The notes below the pieces were generated by a model, which saw only the letters and a list, made by a program, of their open reading frames with translations, did not search any database and was not told where the DNA came from. From contig NC_082688.1 of the NCBI RefSeq assembly GCF_949987515.2, positions 72,730,731 through 72,794,730 on the forward strand: a stretch of 64,000 nucleotides of DNA, written 5' to 3'. Of the stretch, positions 22,600 to 33,999 are shown in pieces. Origin of the DNA: Delphinus delphis (taxonomy: Eukaryota > Chordata > Mammalia > Artiodactyla > Delphinidae). A program made the position numbers and the translations under genes. Within the stretch, counting starts at the first letter, position 1, and each line of letters starts with the position of its first letter.

Positions 22600-22870
22600 C
22601 TGGCTTGTTGCTCTATATATTTGTGAGATTCATCCATGTTTTTATAGTCATTTCCATTACTGGGTTATATCTCACTGTATATATGTATCAGGATTTATTT
22701 ATTCAACTGTTGATAGCCATTTGGTTAGTTTATAACTTGGGCTTATTGCAAATACTGTTGCAGTGAATATATTCTTATGTTTATATTGTGGTGCATACGT
22801 GTATATGTTTTTGTTGGGTGTATACCTAGGAATAGAATTACTAGGTCATAATATGCTCGTACTTATTATG
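22600..22870 (-). mobile_element. Antisense L1 3' fragment
   Basis: 'tgtgagattcatccatgttt', 'tttattcaactgttgatagc' and 'gggtgtatacctaggaatag' are antisense L1 3'-end phrases that repeat those at 19330-20030 and 20400-20640, so this is a third antisense copy. Confidence 0.7.
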
Positions 22871-23406
22871 TTCAGGTTTAGTAAATAACGTATTCCAAAA
22901 TTATTAATCAAGGAGAAATTTCTTTTAAAAGGAAACTGAAATACTTTTATTAAAGGAAAACTAATATCACTGACCATAATTAGAAAATTAACCATAAGAT
23001 TAAAACATAAATAAAAACTTTGTTTACATTCGTGCCACTAGCATGAGTTTTACTGCCACAACATGTGTGGGTACTACACTTTGGGTGATGCAGGTCTATG
23101 CCACTTATTAATAACTTTATGCTGTCTAGTCTTGTTATATTGTACTGGGAGCTATTTACATTTTTGAAATAGGATGTAATTTTTATCTGTCTTATATCTT
23201 TTCTTGAAAATGGCAGAAACATTATACTATAGTTTTGCATATCATTTGTGCCATTAAAAATGCCGTCTGGTAAAAAGTCAAGCAATTTTTAAACTGGCTG
23301 TTTGCCACAAATTTTTTTAACCTTTAAGCCAGTGATGTTGTTATATAGTAAGCACATGTATGCTTGTGAATTTTTGTGTATTTGGTGCTTATTGATTATT
23401 AAGAAT
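22871..23406. other. No recognised gene or repeat
   Basis: AT-rich. Minus-strand open frames (23285-22980 and 23561-23289) show no recognisable domain. Confidence 0.35.
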
Positions 23407-23419
23407 TTGTATGTTGGAG

Positions 23420-23468
23420 TATACCTGAAACTTATATGTAATGTTTTATTTACCTCAATAAAAAAAAG
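23420..23468 (+). mobile_element. 48-bp L1 3' stub
   Basis: 'tatacctgaaacttatatg' through 'cctcaataaaaaaaag' is the last few dozen bases of a sense L1. Near-identical flanks 'ttgtatgttggag' (23407-23419) and 'ttggtatgttagag' (23469-23482) look like its target-site duplication. Confidence 0.75.
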
Positions 23469-23482
23469 TTGGTATGTTAGAG

Positions 23483-23705
23483 TGAAGAAAGCTTTGGCAT
23501 TGGAGTCAACAGACTGGATTTGAATACTTTTATTTCCCCTTACTGTGTTAACTTTAATCAATTAATTTAATCATCCTGAGTCTTAGTTTTCTTTTTTGTT
23601 AAATATTTTAATGCATTATAGCATAAAGCGACACAAAGATTAAATAAGATAATGACTGTTAAGATCCTGGTACATAATAGGTCTTCAATAACTGATAATT
23701 TTCAT
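23483..23705 (+). mobile_element. MIR SINE
   Basis: 'gctttggcattggagtcaac', 'agactggatttgaatacttt', 'attaaataagataatgactg' and 'cataataggtcttcaataac' follow MIR from near its head to its 3' end. Confidence 0.85.
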
Positions 23706-23964
23706 CTGTAGACTTTTTCTCCTTGACCTTGATTGAGAATTAAGTGAATTAATAGATCTTTTTTTCAAAAAGTAAATTTGTTTCTATATATTATTTGCTT
23801 AAGCATATATTACTATATATTTCAATATGCATAATTATGTATTTAAAAATATGTTTTAATTCTCAAAGTTTATACCACTTCTAAGAGTGTCTTTCTTACT
23901 CCTCCTTTGGAGTAATTTAAACAGGGAGAGAATCCGATTTAATGAGCCGTGCAACAGCTTGATA

Positions 23965-24160
23965 ATGGCCAATCTTGTATAATGGTCAGTATAACATGGG
24001 CTTTGAAATCAAAGTATGTGGAGTTAAATCTTGGCTCCACCATTTACTTGCTATTGTGACAGGTATGTAACCTACTTGAATTTCAATTTCCAAGTCTACA
24101 AAATAGGGATAATATTGATACCTCAGTGTCTAAACACAACACAGTCATGCATTAAATAAT
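23965..24160 (+). mobile_element. MIR SINE
   Basis: 'taacatgggctttgaaatca', 'gttaaatcttggctccacca', 'tttacttgctattgtgacag' and 'ctacaaaatagggataatat' are MIR landmarks in order. Confidence 0.85.
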
Positions 24161-24910
24161 GAGTTTTTATTGAAACTCTCTACTTTTTTAGAGGATTGGG
24201 AATTAAGTCTGTTCTTTATCTTCTGTTTTATTAGCAAATTCATGTCTATGTTTCATGTATTTGTGTGTAAATGAAACAAACAAAAAAAGACACTGCTCAT
24301 ATACCTGATTACATGGTCTTTGCAGGCTGTCACACCTAGGATGTGATGAGTCCTCTGCTCAGTGAACTTGCCCTTGGTCTAAAGATTTTGTTTCAGAAAT
24401 AGATAGCACATTGATCTAATGTTTTTAATTGCTTGGAACAGCACAAGGTGACTATCTGATCTTTCTTTGATCTTTTAAAACATCAATTTGATCTTGCACA
24501 TTTAATAAATGCAAAAAATAAAAAAGAAAATATAATCATTTTTAATGCAATCTAAGAAACTTGCTTATATCATTTTTTTCAGAGATCTATGATTCTGAGA
24601 AAATTAGGGACACTGGTTTTAGTTAGCTCACTAGTAAGTTCAAGTTAAGTAAGCATTCTAGATGCACAAATCTGGAATAAAATTGTAATAGATAGAAGTT
24701 ATTTAGGAAGTCTGATTGAGTTGATTACATAGCATTGAGCATAGGACTGCAGAAGCAGTGAGAAAGGGTATATATTATAAGGGAAGGAAAACAGATAGTG
24801 CAAATATATTTGGATCTGGAAACCATCTGGTTGCTGACACCTCCAATGCCCTTCTCTGGTGGCTCAATGAACATTAGTTGCAATAGTGTTTTAAGTCAGG
24901 GACTGTCAAA
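24161..24910. other. No recognised gene or repeat
   Basis: Unique-looking AT-rich sequence. No supported gene. Confidence 0.35.
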
Positions 24911-24926
24911 TTCCAACTTCACTCTT

Positions 24927-25137
24927 TTTTTTTTTTTTTTTTTGCGGTATGCGGGCCTCTCACTGTTGTGGCCTCTCCCGTTGCGGAGCACAGGCTCTGG
25001 ACGCGCAGGCTCAGCGGCCATGGCTCACGGGCCCAGCCGCTCCGCGGCATGTGGGATCTTCCCAGACCGGGGCACGAACCCGTGTCCACTGCATCGGCAG
25101 GTGGACTCTCAACCGTTGTGCCACCAGGGAAGCCCCC
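24927..25137 (-). mobile_element. CHR-2-type cetacean SINE
   Basis: Minus-strand tRNA-derived SINE: head gggcttccctggtggcacaa, B-box-like ggttcgtgcc, body with the ccgcggagcggctgggcccg block, and A-tail (plus-strand T-run 24925-24943). Target-site duplication 'cttcactctt' at 24917-24926 and 25140-25149 is exact, marking a young insertion. It is stop-poor in several frames, which creates spurious open frames of 65-130 codons. Confidence 0.97.
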
Positions 25138-25149
25138 AGCTTCACTCTT

Positions 25150-28065
25150 TAAAGTTTTTATCTGATTTAATTAGAGTGGCAAACACCTAAGCTGACTTCA
25201 TGTGCAAAGAGCAACAAATTATCCAGGTTACTTGTGAACTCTGCTTAACCCTTGGTAACCACCACTTGAATATCTGCCAGCATGTAATACTTTTCTCTGT
25301 GGCTGACAGGAGGGAATTCCTGATTTTGGAAGCAATGGATAAAACAGTAGTTGTATATGCTCCCAGCAGAAATAATCACTCTTGAATGAACTGGTCAGGA
25401 ACAAGCCCTACTATTTTCTGTAGTGCCTATAAGTGATTATATTTATCACTTAATAAATGAATAATTCCAAATATAGATGTCCCCGAAGTGTCCAGTAAGA
25501 CAAGCATGTCAGTTTGATTTCAGTGTTTGGGAGGACCCCATTCTATGTGAGAACTTCCAGTATTAGAAGAGGTTGTTTCGGTTTTTCTTTCTACTCTTAT
25601 TCAGAGAACATTGCTTTATCTGATTGGTGAAGTGAGGGTCTAACAACAATTGTTCAAGTTTTGCATTTGAGCATGAGGCAACTAGCTGGGTGAGTGTGCT
25701 GCAGACCAGATGTTATTGGAGGGTAGAGTCCAAGGGACTGGAGAAGGGACAGGGAGCCTACAGGTTTAGGTTACCAGCAATAAAGCTGCTACTTTGATTG
25801 CCATTATCCCAATTCCTCTATCTTTTCCTGAATTGGGTCTGAACTTAGAGGGAGAGAATTGAATGATTTATTGGTTCCCCTATCTCTCAACCTGAATGTT
25901 ATAAAGATATTATTCCAGTGGACATATTGAGAGATTATCAGAGAACTCTGCTGGCTGAGAAAGCTGAGCTGCTCCTAGGAATGGAACCAGTCATTTGCAC
26001 ACTGCAGGAATTGGGGGTGTAGTGATCAACACTGCTGGCTTTACTTGATTCAGAGTCAGTGGGGAGAGCTCAGTAAATCTCTCCTCCTCACAGGAGAGTT
26101 CAGGCTACTGATCGACAGGGCTCCATTAGCTCTGTATGACTTCACTGAAATTAAAATCTGCGGGACTTGAACCTCCCCTCAGATAGCTATGTGTACACAA
26201 GGCCTAATCTAACCTTCTACAAAGTGGTGGGACTTTTTTTCTTCTTTCCCCTCACCCACCATCTAAGTATTTGGGATGAGCTGGCTTCATCCTTCAGAAT
26301 TTCAATAGGCCCCTGTTCAAAGCAGTGTCTTTGATCTTTATGAAATTAAGGAGTAGGGAAAGCATTGCCAGTAAGACTTAACAGATCATTTCTGTCTGCT
26401 GGCCAATATCCATTTGTGTATGTCTGCTCTTTTCCTAAGGAAAAAGAGCCTTTCACAAAACCACCTAAATATGCAGTTGAAATGTTGAAATCAGGTAAAT
26501 CAGCTGTTATTAATTTGATAGACTGAGGCAGAAAGATACTGGGCTACTTTCATGTTAGAGGTTTTATCACCCTTGGAGTATACATTGTGGGCTTGTTATA
26601 TTAATGGCCAGTCCTAAAATGTTTGTTTTGCTCTTCTCTCGATTCTTGAATTCATCAATAGATACAAACTAAAATTGTTTCCTTGATATTATCAGAGGGA
26701 TAGTACTGCGCGTTTGCTATTGAAAATTCAAAAGCCTCTCGCTCAACCAAAAAAAAAAAAGCAAAAGCAATGTCTGTTTTTCTAATGTAGCATTATGTTC
26801 CTGTTACCTGAAACCCAGAGATAGACAGATATTGAAACAGCCATTTCTCATGGGAAATAATACTTACCCATCTAATGGGACCACTTAAAAGCATGTATAT
26901 GGTGTCTGAGATTTGGAATAAGGCTTTCTGCCAAAAGAACAACAGCATTGCTTGGGTTGTTTGATGGAAAATCACAAAGCCATATATTTGTGAAAACCGT
27001 TTAGTAAGATAATGTAATATATCACAACAACTGTTGGTTGAATTTTAAAAATATAAACCACAAATGCATGTTGTGAAATATATTGACCTATATACTGTCT
27101 AGACATATTAAAGAACTGTTTCCTTTTACAGAGATTATTAAGGTGATTATAGGATATCTGTTGTGAGATTAAAATTTATACTAGGCCAACGATAAGCTAA
27201 AGGTAATAAAATTCCTCTGTATACTGCTTTAATCAAGTCAGATAGGCTAGATGACCTCTGAATTTCCTTTAAACTCACAATTCCAAAGAATGTTTTTTCA
27301 AACAAAGTAAACAGCTAGAAATTTGTATTTGCCAAAATGTATCAGGTCAGATAAAAATCACCATGTATGGTGACCTTAATTCTGAGTTTGAACCTATCTA
27401 TTAGGCAATGACATTATTTAAGGACTATTGAAAGGGAAGCACTAAACTAAGTCCTCAGAATAACTTGAAATTGGAAATTTTAATTTATTTGCATATTCAT
27501 AATATGCCTTCTAAAAAAGGATATAATGTGAATTAGAAGTATAATTCCTGCCTTTTCTACTTGTATAATCTTATGGGAGAGTTAAGAGCAAAAGGACTCC
27601 TCTCCTCACCTCCTCCCTGCAAGGACTAGATAACATGTGCACACACACACATGCAAGTATATTCATGGTAATTATCAAATGTGAGGGTGTTTGGGTTCTG
27701 AAGCAATTTGGTGTAATTGGTATTATTCAGTTACAACTTAGTGAAGTAAGGGCTGAAAGGAGAATACTGTGCCTTGCAGAGGAAGCATGAGTGATAGGTT
27801 TGCAGGGACTGGAGACAAACTTTGCTTTTAGAAACAGGTCTGATCTAAACCTGCAGGTGACTCTGTGGCAGATTTGAAAGCATTACTGCTCTACTCAGGC
27901 TGAGATAAAAGGAGATATCTTGAAAAGGTGGAAAGGATAAGCTAAGATTTAATGATTTAATTCTCCCTTTGAGACAAGGCATTGAAAAAGTGAACTTGAG
28001 TCCCTCCTCATATGTTCAAGAAGTGAGTCTTCTGTTTACAGTTTAATAGATGGAGTGCCTGTTGT
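25150..28065. other. Repeat-poor unique stretch
   Basis: Nearly 3 kb with no transposon that I can recognise, apart from a short A-run at 26749-26760. Base composition is a little higher in G+C around 25.5-26.4 kb. I see no open frame above about 60 codons with support and no clear exon. It would be the first place to test for conserved non-coding sequence. Confidence 0.4.
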
Positions 28066-28069
28066 TTTA

Positions 28070-28260
28070 CAGTCCAGTCCTCAGCTCTGTTTCTTGCCCA
28101 GCACTGAATGGTTGTTTCATGATGGGTAAGTCACTTAACCTTTGTATGTTGTATTCTTTTCATCTGCAAATAGAGATGATAACACTCACTGGTGATGTGT
28201 TGCTAAGATTAGGCAATATATGATTGTGAAGAGCAATATATATGCTAAATAACAATGATA
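28070..28260 (+). mobile_element. MIR SINE
   Basis: 'catgatgggtaagtcactta', 'acctttgtatgttgtattct', 'tcatctgcaaatagagatga' and 'ttgctaagattaggcaatat' follow MIR order in sense orientation. Confidence 0.75.
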
Positions 28261-29080
28261 ATGCTGTCTATCAGAGCGAATATTTGGATAAGAGAGCCTA
28301 GGCAGTTTTGTGAATAGCATCTCCTGCAGAGAGAGGCTTTAGCAAATGATTACCTGGTCTGTGGGACTCATGTTTTGTAATAGAGTAAGATTATCCCTCC
28401 CAACCCTCCCCCCTCATACGCCTCTTAAATTTTTGGAAATTAAATACCAAGTCATTTTATCCAAGGGGAGGAAATGAATGTCCTGTGAGGGTCCTTTCTG
28501 CCAGGTCCTCTAATTGTGTAAGTTAGAATTTTCTTTCAGGAATTCTGCATTTAGACATTGGGCCTATTGCAGATGTTCAGTGGGGAGGCCCAAGCCTGTA
28601 CAGCCAGCCCATATCTGAAGGTTATCAATTTATTGAACCTGTAATCTCAAGATCTCTTTTCTCTTTCCAGAGAATGTACTTCCTTTGCAACCTTTTTTTT
28701 TCTATCTCGTTTCTGTCACCTAAACCCACCTCACTTGCTCAGATCTTTAACGGGATTAAAAATGGTACAGCCGGAAGGAAGAACCTCTAATCACCACCTC
28801 TGTGACAGAGACAAGAATTTTCTTAAGGGCCAAAAGACTGCTACCGCCTTTTACTTTCTTGTGATGTTCCAAATGGCATGTTGCTATGTTCTGAAGTGAG
28901 TATAATGGCATAAGGTCACAGCAAGAAAAATGCACCTTCCCCCCCAAAGCATAGATCTCACTAGAAAATAAAAAAAGAAACGTCTTCAGTTGGGTTTTTA
29001 GAAAACCACACTTTACAGAAAGGTGAGGGTGAGAGCCAGAGGCATGACCGTTTAATTTCAAACTTGAATTTTCACTTCTT
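28261..29080. other. No recognised gene or repeat
   Basis: Unique-looking sequence. A minus-strand open frame (29061-28756) has no recognised domain. Confidence 0.35.
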
Positions 29081-29084
29081 CCTT

Positions 29085-29290
29085 AAACGAGGCACTATGG
29101 TAATTGCATTTCATATGTACTTAGTGTTTAATCTAGTTCAGTATCTACTCCCATGAATTCTCTCTGAGCATTACCACACGACCTTATAAAGTAATTAGGA
29201 TGGGTATTTTTCTTCCCATTTTATAAGTGAGTAAACTGGGACCCCAGAAAGAGACAACTGCATATTCAAACCCTTCCAGTTCTTTTGCAG
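29085..29290 (-). mobile_element. MIR SINE, antisense
   Basis: 'ggcactatggtaattgcatt', 'gcattaccacacgaccttat', 'cttcccattttataagtgag' and 'taaactgggaccccagaaag' are the antisense MIR signature. Confidence 0.75.
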
Positions 29291-30930
29291 CCCCCCAAAC
29301 AATTTTTTTCATTATTTAATATAACTGTTTCAAGAAATTTGTGAATCTTATCCTGGAGAAAAATGGAGTCTCTGAGAGCCTTTTAAACTTCAATCTTAAA
29401 AGGAATAAATTCCGCAATAAAATTTAGAACTTATTCTGACCAGTTTAGACAGAATAATATTTCAGGAGTATCAGAAAAATTCCTTCTATTACTCATTAAA
29501 TAATCCTACCATATGTTCTTGGAGGAATTGTCCCTTCTTTCGTTTCACATTAGAGAAAGGACTTAAAAACAATGACTTCTGATAGAGATGACACAACAGC
29601 TGAGATTTCTGCTAAGGCCTGATTTCAGATCTTTTTCTGTAAGCATGTTAATGGAAGAGGGAAACAGGTTGTGCTGGCTGAGAGGTTTTACCTCTTGAAA
29701 GGAAGGCTAAGAGTGAAGAATAGTGACTCGGGTGATACGGAAAATGTACTTCACTTAGATTGAAGTTTAGCTCAGGGGTATCCTATGGACACGTTGTCTG
29801 TATGGATTGGAGCCCATGCTGTGTCAATGGAATGCCTTTCCTTGGATATACCAATCGCTGCATATGCTGGAACATTTGGCAACCCTTGGGGGCCCCCACA
29901 CTGTTACACAGTCAGTGACAGCACAGGCAGCACAGATGGGCAAAACTTGAAAGCAAAGAAAGCAAACAGTTCCCCCTTATCTGGAATCCTCATGCAAGGT
30001 TTTCAGGTGTCCACTGAAAATGGCTGACCTATTATTTCCCCAACTGGTCTTGTGTATTCCTTAAGGCAAGCTTAGGTGGCATTGGTGTTCAGGAACTGTT
30101 TATACTGTATCAGGCTGCTTCCGCTTGTATACTAATTCTTAATTGTGGTATGCAGTCTGTGACCGCCATCTGCTTAAGCAGCCATGTTTCTCTCTCATTC
30201 AGACTTAGTGAAATTAAAATATTGATAAGACTAATTTCACAAGGTGAGGAAGTTAATAGAGGAATTGGAATTGGCGTGTTTTCTGAATTTGAGTGTCCAG
30301 TTTTGTCCACAAGCGTTTGCTGTATGCTATTGAATATGGGTAATTTTTAAATAAATACTTCTGTCCCTCAGGAGGAAGAGCCTTTCATTATCCTGAGAGA
30401 TGGTGCAGGATGTGGCTCTGCAGGTTTAGCGAAATTTTTACAGCTTCATATGAGTTTCCTAGGTTTTGGTGAGGGAGAGCATATGTAAATTCAGAAGAGT
30501 TCTACTTATGAGAAGAATTCATTTGGTTGACAAATATTTTTTGAGACCCCACCACGATTTCCTACTAAGGAACTCTTCAGAAAATTTAGTTATGAGCACA
30601 TGTTACAATCACATAATTGCAGTCTTGCTGAAGGGATAAAGGCCTCTAGTGGGTCAGTTCAAAGATTCATCCTTAGTAGAAATGTTTTCTAAGAAAATAG
30701 AATGACTACATAGTAACATTTAAGCTAAATACAAAAATAAGATTATGTTTGGTCAAAGATGGTTAGAGTTTTGGCTGACAGTCAGTTGATAGTTAACTGG
30801 TCAGGTGAGATAATTCATCTCCTAGAACAAGTCTTTATAAGACTTGTTTAATGGAATTACATTCCATTAAAGTTCATCATGAAATTGTTTCTCCCTTAAA
30901 AGAGGTTTGGGATAATTTTTCTTTTATACG
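29291..30930. other. Repeat-poor unique stretch
   Basis: No gene that I can support. An 80-codon plus-strand open frame (29785-30027) is GC-richer than its surroundings but has no recognised domain or splice context. A short piece around 30515-30570 may be antisense L2. Two adjacent perfect hairpins sit at 30826-30871. Confidence 0.35.
30826..30871. repeat. Two adjacent perfect hairpins
   Basis: Hairpin 1: aacaagtctt (30826-30835), loop tat, aagacttgtt (30839-30848). Hairpin 2: tttaatggaat (30847-30857), loop tac, attccattaaa (30861-30871). Both are exact, both have 3-nt loops, and their arms share two bases. Confidence 0.9.
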
Positions 30931-30934
30931 TATG

Positions 30935-31312
30935 ACACATACCATGTATGTGCTAGGGCTACACATATGAGTGAATCAAGGTCTGAGTCCCTCGAAGAAC
31001 TCAGAGTATGGTCTGAATTAACAGAAAAGCAGATATGTGAGAGCAGTAAGGAACAGCCCAAAATGGTTTCTAAAGTGATTCCAGAGGAGAGAGTGTGAAA
31101 TTGTACAGAGGGGTCTGGGCAGTTGGTCAGCTACATGAAAGGACTCTTCTTGGAGCTGAGTTTTGACAGAGAATTTTTGTAAGTTTTTTCAGGGGGATAG
31201 GAGGAAAATTGGGGGAATTGGAGGAAGTAGAGAGATGACCTTACCTTACAGAGGGGGTAGAGAGCAGAAAAGTAAGTTTTCTGCATTGCAGAACTTTGGG
31301 GACTCTGGGTTC
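30935..31312 (-). mobile_element. L2 LINE, antisense (first segment)
   Basis: 'catgtatgtgctagggctac', 'gaagaactcagagtatggtc', 'cttcttggagctgagttttg' and further text match antisense L2 in order. The same L2 continues after the SINE (31533-31628) and after an inserted L1 (32432 to about 32520). Confidence 0.65.
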
Positions 31313-31326
31313 TATAAGCATTTGCA

Positions 31327-31518
31327 GGACTTCCCTGGCGGTCCAGTGGTTAAGACTTTGCCTTCCAGTGCAGGGGCTGTGGGTTCAATCCCTTGTCGGG
31401 GAGCTAAGATCCCACATGCCTCGGGAGCCAAAAAATCAAAACATAAAGACAGAAGCGATATTGTAACAAATTCAATGAAGACTTTTAAAATGGTCCACAT
31501 TAAAAAAAAAAAAACCTT
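31327..31518 (+). mobile_element. CHR-1-type tRNA-derived SINE, sense
   Basis: Head ggacttccctggcggtccag with A-box tccagtggtt and B-box gggttcaatccc, then 'ggggagctaagatcccacat', the 'agcgatattgtaacaaattc' 3' body and an A-run (31501-31514). Flanks 'tataagcatttgca' (31313-31326) and 'tatgagcgtttgca' (31519-31532) are a target-site duplication with two differences. It is an older subtype than the GC-rich CHR-2 copies and the only SINE of this group on the plus strand here. Confidence 0.95.
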
Positions 31519-31532
31519 TATGAGCGTTTGCA

Positions 31533-31628
31533 CCCTGAAGTAGAGTGTGGTGTTAAGGCTGGGAAATGAGAAGACTGTATTGTTGCAAGAGATGAGGCTA
31601 GAAGGATTGTCAGACTGGCCTTCTTTGC
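31533..31628 (-). mobile_element. L2 LINE, antisense (second segment)
   Basis: 'gttgcaagagatgaggctag' and 'ctggccttctttgccacgct' continue the antisense L2 in register after the CHR-1 SINE. Confidence 0.65.
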
Positions 31629-31643
31629 CACGCTAAGGAATTT

Positions 31644-32416
31644 TTTGTTGTTGTTACTGGTTAAAGACTTTACTTTTTAGAGCAGTTTTAGATTAACAGC
31701 AAAATTAAGAGGAAGGTACAGAGATTTCTCATACACCCTCTCCCCACACATGTATCCTCTCCCTCATTATCAACATCACTCACCAGAATGGTGCATTTGT
31801 CACCACTGATGAACCTACATTGCCACATAGAAATCACCCAAAGTCCTTAGTTTACGTTAGGGTTTCCTCTTGGTGTTGTACGTTCTACGGGTTTGGACAA
31901 ATAATGTACTCATCATTATAGTGTCATACAGCCCTAAAATTTCACTGTCCTAAAATTGACTCCTTTCACTTAGTAATATGCATTTAGGGTTCCTCCATGT
32001 CTTCTCATGGCTTGGTAGATTTATTTTTTAGCACTGAATAATATTCCATTGAATGCGTATACCACAGTTTATGTATCCATCCATCTACTGAAGGACATTC
32101 TTCTTTGCTTCAAAGTTTGACAATTAAAAATAAAGCTTCTATAAACATTCATATGCAGGTTTTTGTGGGGCATGCATTTTCAACTCCTCTGAGTAAATAC
32201 TAAGGAGCACAATTGCAAGATTGTATGGTAAGAGTATGTTTAGGTTTATAAGAAAGCAACAAACTGTCTTCCAAAGTGGCTGTAGCATTTTGAATTCCCA
32301 CCAGCAATGTATAAGAGTTCTTGTTGCTCCACATCCTTGCCAGCATGTTGTATTGTCAATATTCTGGATTTCGGCCATTCTAATAGGTGTAGTGGTATTT
32401 CATGGTTGTTTCAATT
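31644..32416 (-). mobile_element. Antisense L1, 5'-truncated, with TSD
   Basis: Antisense L1 from its 3' end ('gagcagttttagattaacag') through 'cgttctacgggtttggacaa', 'ataatattccattgaatgcg' and 'ccaccagcaatgtataagag'. It stops abruptly at 32416. An exact 15-bp target-site duplication 'cacgctaaggaattt' lies at 31629-31643 and 32417-32431, and the interrupted L2 resumes beyond it. Antisense ORF2 remnants include a CWQGCGATRTLIHCWWEF-like region. Confidence 0.93.
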
Positions 32417-32431
32417 CACGCTAAGGAATTT

Positions 32432-32520
32432 AAATACGTTATTGTGTAAGGAATTCAAGGTAGTGGGAGATTGTAAGTGGAAAACTGTTGATGTATATGA
32501 TTTTAGAACAGATCATTCTG
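32432..32520 (-). mobile_element. L2 LINE, antisense (third segment)
   Basis: Remainder of the interrupted L2 after the L1 insertion. Similarity fades before 32520. Confidence 0.45.
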
Positions 32521-32534
32521 AAAGCAGTTTATTT

Positions 32535-32880
32535 TTCATTCCGTAAATATTTATTGTCTGTTTTCCTAAGCATTATACTAGTTACTGGACACACAGTGGT
32601 TAAGAAAATAAGTATGGCTCCTGCCATCATGGAGCTTAAAATCTAGTAGGGAAAAAGGTATTAGACAATAAGTTATTGATGTATACACAGACAAAAATGG
32701 AATGAATGTTACGATGTCCTCTCTAACTAGGTAACATTCAAATCAAAACCTTAAGAATGGGTATTCAGGGTTAATTAAGTAAAAGGTTAGGGGAAGGATA
32801 TTCCATTACAGAGAACAGTTAGTGTCTGTGAGTGACAGCCAGGATCAGGAAAAAACTAGCTATGTTTGAGAAATAAAAGA
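32535..32880 (-). mobile_element. Second antisense L2
   Basis: 'ttccgtaaatatttattgtc', 'gccatcatggagcttaaaat', 'ctagtagggaaaaaggtatt' and 'aggatattccattacagaga' restart the antisense L2 sequence from its 3' end, so this is a separate copy from the one ending near 32520. Confidence 0.75.
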
Positions 32881-33024
32881 GGCCAGCATCTTTGTAGTAG
32901 AGTGAATGAGGGAGAAGCTCAACTAACCCAAGAAAGTTTAATTGAAATTATTTAGCAGCCAATCAGTGCATCATTCACATGTAACTTATTTACGTTTTCA
33001 GCAAGTTTAGGTAATTATCTAGAT

Positions 33025-33240
33025 CAGGGTGGGCAAAATATGGCCTGCAGGTTAAATCTGGCCCATTGCCTGGTTTTGTAAATAACTTTTTATCAGAAGA
33101 CAGCCATGCTCATTCATTTACTGTTTTCTATGCTTGATTTTGTGCTACAACATCAGAGTTAAGTCATGAAAGAGACTCCATGGCCCCAGAGCCTGATATA
33201 TTTACTGTCTGGCTTTTTACAGAAAAACTTGAGCTCTGAT
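33025..33240. mobile_element. hAT-type MITE (about 210 bp)
   Basis: 'gcaaaatatggcctgcaggt', 'taaatctggcccattgcctg', 'gttttgtaaataactttt', 'cagagttaagtcatgaaaga' and 'atttactgtctggctttt' are the run of a common non-autonomous hAT element. A second copy is at 54495-54715. Family number not asserted. Confidence 0.8.
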
Positions 33241-33995
33241 CTAGATCCTTGTAGTTTAATATACAGTAAACTCGCACACACAGACCCATGTACACATGAA
33301 TATGCACATACACACAAACACAAAAATCTTGCTTCAGTAATGTCTATATATGAATATAGACATGAATGTCGAAATCCTGATTGGTGTGAGTGCATCCTCC
33401 ATTATCACTGAATTCCTCTTTGTTGAAAGAGCTCTGTAGGCTATGTGAGCACCAAGTAAAGGAAAGTTGTTATTCTTCCAGGATTATGGTCAAGGAAAAC
33501 GTTCTTCCCATAAGGGAAGAATTCAGGATTGCTAGTTAAATATGCCTTAGGATATGTGTGATTCTAAAATAATTTTTACAAAGAAATCCTCCTCATATTT
33601 AGCTTCAAAAACAAAAATATATTCTGCTTTTTTGTAATTAGAAGAGTATATGGTGCATTACTATGTGTAATAAACACAATTTTAGAGTTGGAAATGTAAA
33701 ATTACATGTATTAGGGCATACTTCATTAATAATGCAGTATAGCTCAAGGTGCAATAACATTTCAAGCAGTATGTATTTTAAATGCTTTATAAAATAGTGC
33801 TATAGAAATGCTAATTTTATATAGCTAAATGCTATACAAAATTTTATAAATTCCACTTGAATTTAAGTGGAAATGCATAATGCCAATATATTTGAGAAGT
33901 AATATAAAATGTGTCTGTTTTTAGATGCTGCATAATGATTTGCAGTCCCCATATAGGAAGGAATAAAAGAGACATGGGCAACTCAAAACAAGTAT
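33241..33995. other. No recognised gene or repeat
   Basis: AT-rich with a CA-rich patch at 33270-33330. No gene. Confidence 0.35.
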
Positions 33996-33999
33996 TATG

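Noticed and set aside
31327..31400. tRNA-like sequence with A- and B-box
   Set aside because: It is the tRNA-derived head of a SINE. It has the expected SINE body, A-tail and target duplications and no intact tRNA cloverleaf was seen.
33857..33880. Near-palindrome ttccactt...aagtggaa
   Set aside because: Only 8-bp exact arms with an imperfect centre; expected by chance in a window of this size and composition.
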